Below are positions 23,419 to 25,811 of a stretch of 25,811 nucleotides of DNA, one piece after another (position 1 is the stretch's first letter; the number at the start of each line of letters is the position of its first letter). This stretch comes from Myxococcales bacterium (GTDB lineage: Bacteria; Myxococcota_C; UBA6777): positions 1 through 25,811 of the forward strand of contig JALTMC010000116.1 of assembly GCA_027005175.1 (NCBI GenBank). Reading direction: 5' to 3'. The notes beneath the pieces were generated by a model that had not been told where the DNA came from, searched no databases, and saw nothing but the letters and a program-made list of their open reading frames with translations. The position numbers were made by a program, and so were the translations under genes.

Positions 23419-25017
23419 ATGGGTAGTTCTGAAAAGTCGATGGAGCTTGTTGGGTCTGGGTTTTGGGAGGGGTATGGGAGCTGGCGGTTGTTTGGTTTTC
23501 GCTGGTTGGCTGTGTTGCTAACTTCTGTGAGTCAGCCATTGTTATCTGCCCCCTACAACTGGTGGCCTTGGCATTGGTTTGCGTGGGTCCCTTTTTTCTG
23601 GGCGATTCAGGCTCAGGGTGGGCGAGGACGGTGGTTACTTGGTCTTGGTGGTGGGACCGTTGCGAATTTTATGATTTTTTATTGGGTTGTTAACTTAATG
23701 CCCAATTTTAGCAATATCTCTTTTTGGCTTGCGTTTCTTCTTACAACATTGCTCTGTTGCTATCTGAGTTTGCTATGGGTGTTTCTTGCTCTTGCGATTC
23801 CTCGGTTGATTCGGACCTTCCCACGAGCCTGGGTGCTTTTGGCTCCCTGTTTGTTGGTGGCCTTGGAATTTGTGATGCCGCAACTGTTTCCTTATATGCA
23901 GGGGGTCAGTCATTATCAAGTGATCCCTTTGGTGCAGATCGCTTCCATTACTGGGATCTATGGGGTGAGCTTTCTGGTCTTTTGGTCCAACTGTATCTTG
24001 TTTCAGTGGTGGCTTTGGCACAGGGAGGGGAAGGGGGCTCCGGTCTCTCAGATGGTCGCCCTCGCGATAACTGTTGCGCTGGTCTTGACCTATGGCTTTT
24101 GGCGAATCTCCCTGTACCAGAGTAAGTTGGCTACAGCAAAGCATCGAAAGGTTGGGTTGATTCAGTCAAATTATACACCCGCAGATCACAATAAATCTGG
24201 TCCTTCTGATGTTTTTCTTACGTATCTGGAGTTGAGCAGACAGGCCGCGAAAAAGGGTGCTGACTGGATCGTATGGTCTGAGGGTGAGTTTAAGTTTGCG
24301 CTCTCTACGTCAGCAGCTCGGACAAGGTTGGCTTATGCAGCGAGCCAAGTGAAACGTCCCATTCTGTTGGGAGGATACGACTATATCATGCGTAAGAATG
24401 GACCAGCTTTGTTGTTCAATAGCGCGATCCATATTCATCCCAAATACGGTTTGGGGCAACGATACGACAAACAGATCCTTGTTCCTTTTGGAGAGTATAT
24501 GCCAGGTCAAACGTATCTTGATTTCATCTACAAGAAGATCCACTGGTACTCTCGGTTCACGAAGGGGGATACATTGGCGATTCAAAAGCTCGACAATATC
24601 CCTTACGGCTTTCTGATTTGCTATGAGGCCATCTATCCTTCCCGGGTTCGTCGCTCTGTTCAGGCCGGGGCAAAGGTCCTTGTTAATATTACGTACGATG
24701 CTTGGTTTGGCAAAACGACGGCACCTTACCAGCACTTGATGCTGGCCGCCATACGCAGTGCAGAATATGGAGTGCCTTTGATCCGTCTCGCCACCACAGG
24801 CTCCTCCACAGTGGTGAACGCTCTTGGAAAGACTGACACTCTTAGCCCGCTCTTCCAACGTAAGATCCTGATCTACGATCTGCCTATTGTTCAACTCCCT
24901 TCTCTGTATGCGAACATCGGTGATGTCTTTGCTTGGCTCTGTCTTCTTGTGAGCTGCGCTGGACTTTTCCTTATGTCACGCACGAAAGAGCCAACGTTGA
25001 AAGCCCATCAGAACTGA
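23419..25017 (+). CDS. lnt: Apolipoprotein N-acyltransferase
   Basis: Inner-membrane enzyme that adds the third acyl chain to the N-terminal cysteine of lipoproteins, the last step of their maturation. From ATG 23419 the product has 532 residues. About six to eight membrane helices (residues 15-215) precede a periplasmic carbon-nitrogen hydrolase domain and a final helix (about 505-525). The catalytic triad is present: Glu288 in WSEGEF (Ser replaces the usual Pro of WPE), Lys351 in YDKQILVPFGEY and Cys401 in ICYEAIYP. Downstream WFGKTTAPYQHLMLAAIRSAE and the LATTGSS motif fit. TTG at 23407 would add four residues; no ribosome site decides the start. G-rich codon use in the first third is slightly unlike its neighbours. 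It ends before a promoter and terminator, so probably alone. Confidence 0.94.
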   Translation: MGSSEKSMELVGSGFWEGYGSWRLFGFRWLAVLLTSVSQPLLSAPYNWWPWHWFAWVPFFWAIQAQGGRGRWLLGLGGGTVANFMIFYWVVNLMPNFSNISFWLAFLLTTLLCCYLSLLWVFLALAIPRLIRTFPRAWVLLAPCLLVALEFVMPQLFPYMQGVSHYQVIPLVQIASITGIYGVSFLVFWSNCILFQWWLWHREGKGAPVSQMVALAITVALVLTYGFWRISLYQSKLATAKHRKVGLIQSNYTPADHNKSGPSDVFLTYLELSRQAAKKGADWIVWSEGEFKFALSTSAARTRLAYAASQVKRPILLGGYDYIMRKNGPALLFNSAIHIHPKYGLGQRYDKQILVPFGEYMPGQTYLDFIYKKIHWYSRFTKGDTLAIQKLDNIPYGFLICYEAIYPSRVRRSVQAGAKVLVNITYDAWFGKTTAPYQHLMLAAIRSAEYGVPLIRLATTGSSTVVNALGKTDTLSPLFQRKILIYDLPIVQLPSLYANIGDVFAWLCLLVSCAGLFLMSRTKEPTLKAHQN

Positions 25018-25070
25018 CACTGAACTTGGATTTTTGACTCTTCGCTCTCGACTCCCCTTGCAATTTTAGC

Positions 25071-25099
25071 TTGACATGCTACATACAGCACATTAAGAT
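25071..25099 (+). promoter_or_regulatory. Sigma70 promoter upstream of sufB
   Basis: TTGACA (25071-25076), 17 bases, TAAGAT (25094-25099): consensus -35, ideal spacing. Predicted start near 25106. A terminator hairpin begins only about five bases later, so full-length sufB transcripts would have to read through it, or the promoter feeds a short RNA. Confidence 0.75.
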
Positions 25100-25110
25100 G
25101 GCATTTGCTT

Positions 25111-25137
25111 AAAGCCTACCGTTTAAGTAGGTTTTTT
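25111..25137 (+). terminator. Rho-independent terminator / possible attenuator before sufB
   Basis: AAAGCCTAC (25111-25119) pairs with GTAGGTTTT (25127-25135, one G-U pair) around a seven-base loop, followed by a run of six T (25132-25137). It can serve lnt as terminator. Because it lies in the predicted sufB leader, it could also be an attenuator, or its dyad a DNA operator for an Rrf2/IscR-type regulator; that part is inference. From 25138 to 25216 there is only leader and the sufB ribosome site. Confidence 0.75.
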
Positions 25138-25216
25138 GGAAGTGTTTGAAAGTATTGTGTTCTTTTTCTTGTTTTTGATGAATTGGCTTGTGAGTGAGAG
25201 TGAAGGAACCTGAGAT

Positions 25217-25811
25217 ATGACAGCAACAGACACAATTCACGAGTTGGCGGAACAGAAATATAAGTATGGATTCGTCAGTGATATAGAGGCAGAAGTTATG
25301 CCTCCGGGCCTTGATGAGGATGTGATACGTTTGCTTTCCTCAAAGAAGGAAGAGCCGGAGTGGATGCTCCATGCGCGGCTGCGCGCGCTGGAAATTTACC
25401 AGAGTAAGCCGGTGCCCACCTGGGGGCCGGACCTTTCCGGTTTGCGCGACGACGACATCTACTTTTTCGTCAAGCCGGCGGAAGAAGAGGCGCGCTCTTG
25501 GGACGACGTGCCGGAAGACATCAAGCGCACCTTTGACCGCCTGGGCGTGCCGGAAGCCGAGCGGAAATTCTTGGCCGGTGCGGGCGCGCAGTACGATTCC
25601 GAGATGGTCTACCACCAGATCAAGGCGGAATTGGAACGCCAGGGCGTGATCTTCAAGAGCATCGAAAACGGCTTGCGCGACCATGAGGACTTGTTCCGCC
25701 AATACTTCGGCACGGTCGTGCCCGCCACCGACAACAAATACGCAGCGCTGAACGCGGCGGTGTGGTCGGGCGGCTCGTTCATCTACGTGCCCCCGGGCGT
25801 GAAGGTAGAAA
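25217..25811 (+). CDS. sufB: Fe-S cluster assembly scaffold SufB (3' end outside the window)
   Basis: SufB is the core of the SufBCD complex that builds Fe-S clusters. The ATG at 25217 follows GAAGGA nine bases away. The 198 residues present match the SufB N-terminal half: EPEWMLHARLRALEIY (about 47-62), PTWGPDLSGLRDDDIYFFVKP (about 67-87), SWDDVPEDIKRTFDRLGVPEAERK (about 94-117), GAQYDSEMVYHQI and FGTVVPATDNKYAALN, ending VWSGGSFIYVPPG. The catalytic C-terminal half lies beyond the edge. Third-position G+C is about 50% in the first 50 codons and about 78% in the next 50, rising further after; see findings. First gene visible of a probable suf operon. Confidence 0.95.
   Translation, partial: MTATDTIHELAEQKYKYGFVSDIEAEVMPPGLDEDVIRLLSSKKEEPEWMLHARLRALEIYQSKPVPTWGPDLSGLRDDDIYFFVKPAEEEARSWDDVPEDIKRTFDRLGVPEAERKFLAGAGAQYDSEMVYHQIKAELERQGVIFKSIENGLRDHEDLFRQYFGTVVPATDNKYAALNAAVWSGGSFIYVPPGVKVE

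Noticed and set aside
25340-25702. Minus-strand open frame of 120 codons
   Set aside because: Antisense shadow in the GC-rich part of sufB.

Overview
The window looks like a chromosomal segment of a Gram-negative, deltaproteobacteria-like bacterium, most plausibly in or near Myxococcota. The reasons are the infC-rpmI-rplT-ihfA-tRNA-Pro-surE gene order, an apolipoprotein N-acyltransferase (so an outer membrane with lipoproteins), a very large Ser/Thr kinase-ATPase-TPR protein plus a second broken kinase, PEGA-type surface proteins, and an etfBA pair next to a TetR regulator. Base composition is intermediate (about half G+C), lower than in the well-known myxobacteria. The species cannot be named from the sequence.

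Layout. 1-2481 (minus strand): aat, an exported membrane protein and the decayed C-terminal half of a Ser/Thr kinase. 2568-4406 (plus): a membrane protein with a long HEAT-repeat tail, converging on a minus-strand pair (4403-6796) of a PHP-domain CpsB/YwqE-like hydrolase and an MGDG-synthase/MurG-type glycosyltransferase. An in-frame 69-bp tandem duplication lies between that pair. 7029-9163: ribosomal/translation operon infC (probable AUU start), rpmI, rplT, then ihfA and tRNA-Pro(GGG). 9224-11074: surE and a DUF368 (PopT-type) polyprenyl-phosphate translocase. 11405-15076: the 1223-residue kinase/AAA-ATPase/TPR regulator, whose 3' end is followed by degenerate copies of itself. 15463-15984: apt. 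16320-17785: an AT-richer accessory island with a C5 cytosine methyltransferase, a translationally coupled 85-residue unknown protein and a structured segment resembling the right end (omega-RNA region) of an IS200/IS605-type element. 17792-20282 (minus): tetR-etfB-etfA. 20450-23033: two divergent exported proteins of low-complexity/PEGA and barrel-like type. 23419-25017: lnt. 25217 to the end: sufB, cut by the window edge.

Together the genes cover translation (infC, rpmI, rplT, aat, tRNA-Pro), nucleoid structure (ihfA), nucleotide salvage/repair (apt, surE), electron transfer from acyl-CoA dehydrogenases (etfBA with a probable fatty-acid-responsive TetR), envelope building (glycosyltransferase, DUF368, lnt, PEGA proteins), Fe-S assembly (sufB) and signalling (kinases).

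The most unusual theme is sequence drift by short duplication and gene-fragment capture. Tandem repeats occur at no fewer than seven places, twice built from the 3' end of the gene they follow. One kinase is destroyed by a 7-bp duplication, a nonsense codon and a fusion. A PEGA protein carries an in-frame piece of a VOC/glyoxalase gene at its start. sufB changes composition sharply after about 50 codons, which may be an assembly chimera. I do not see a clearly new defence or mobile system; the methyltransferase island is the nearest candidate.
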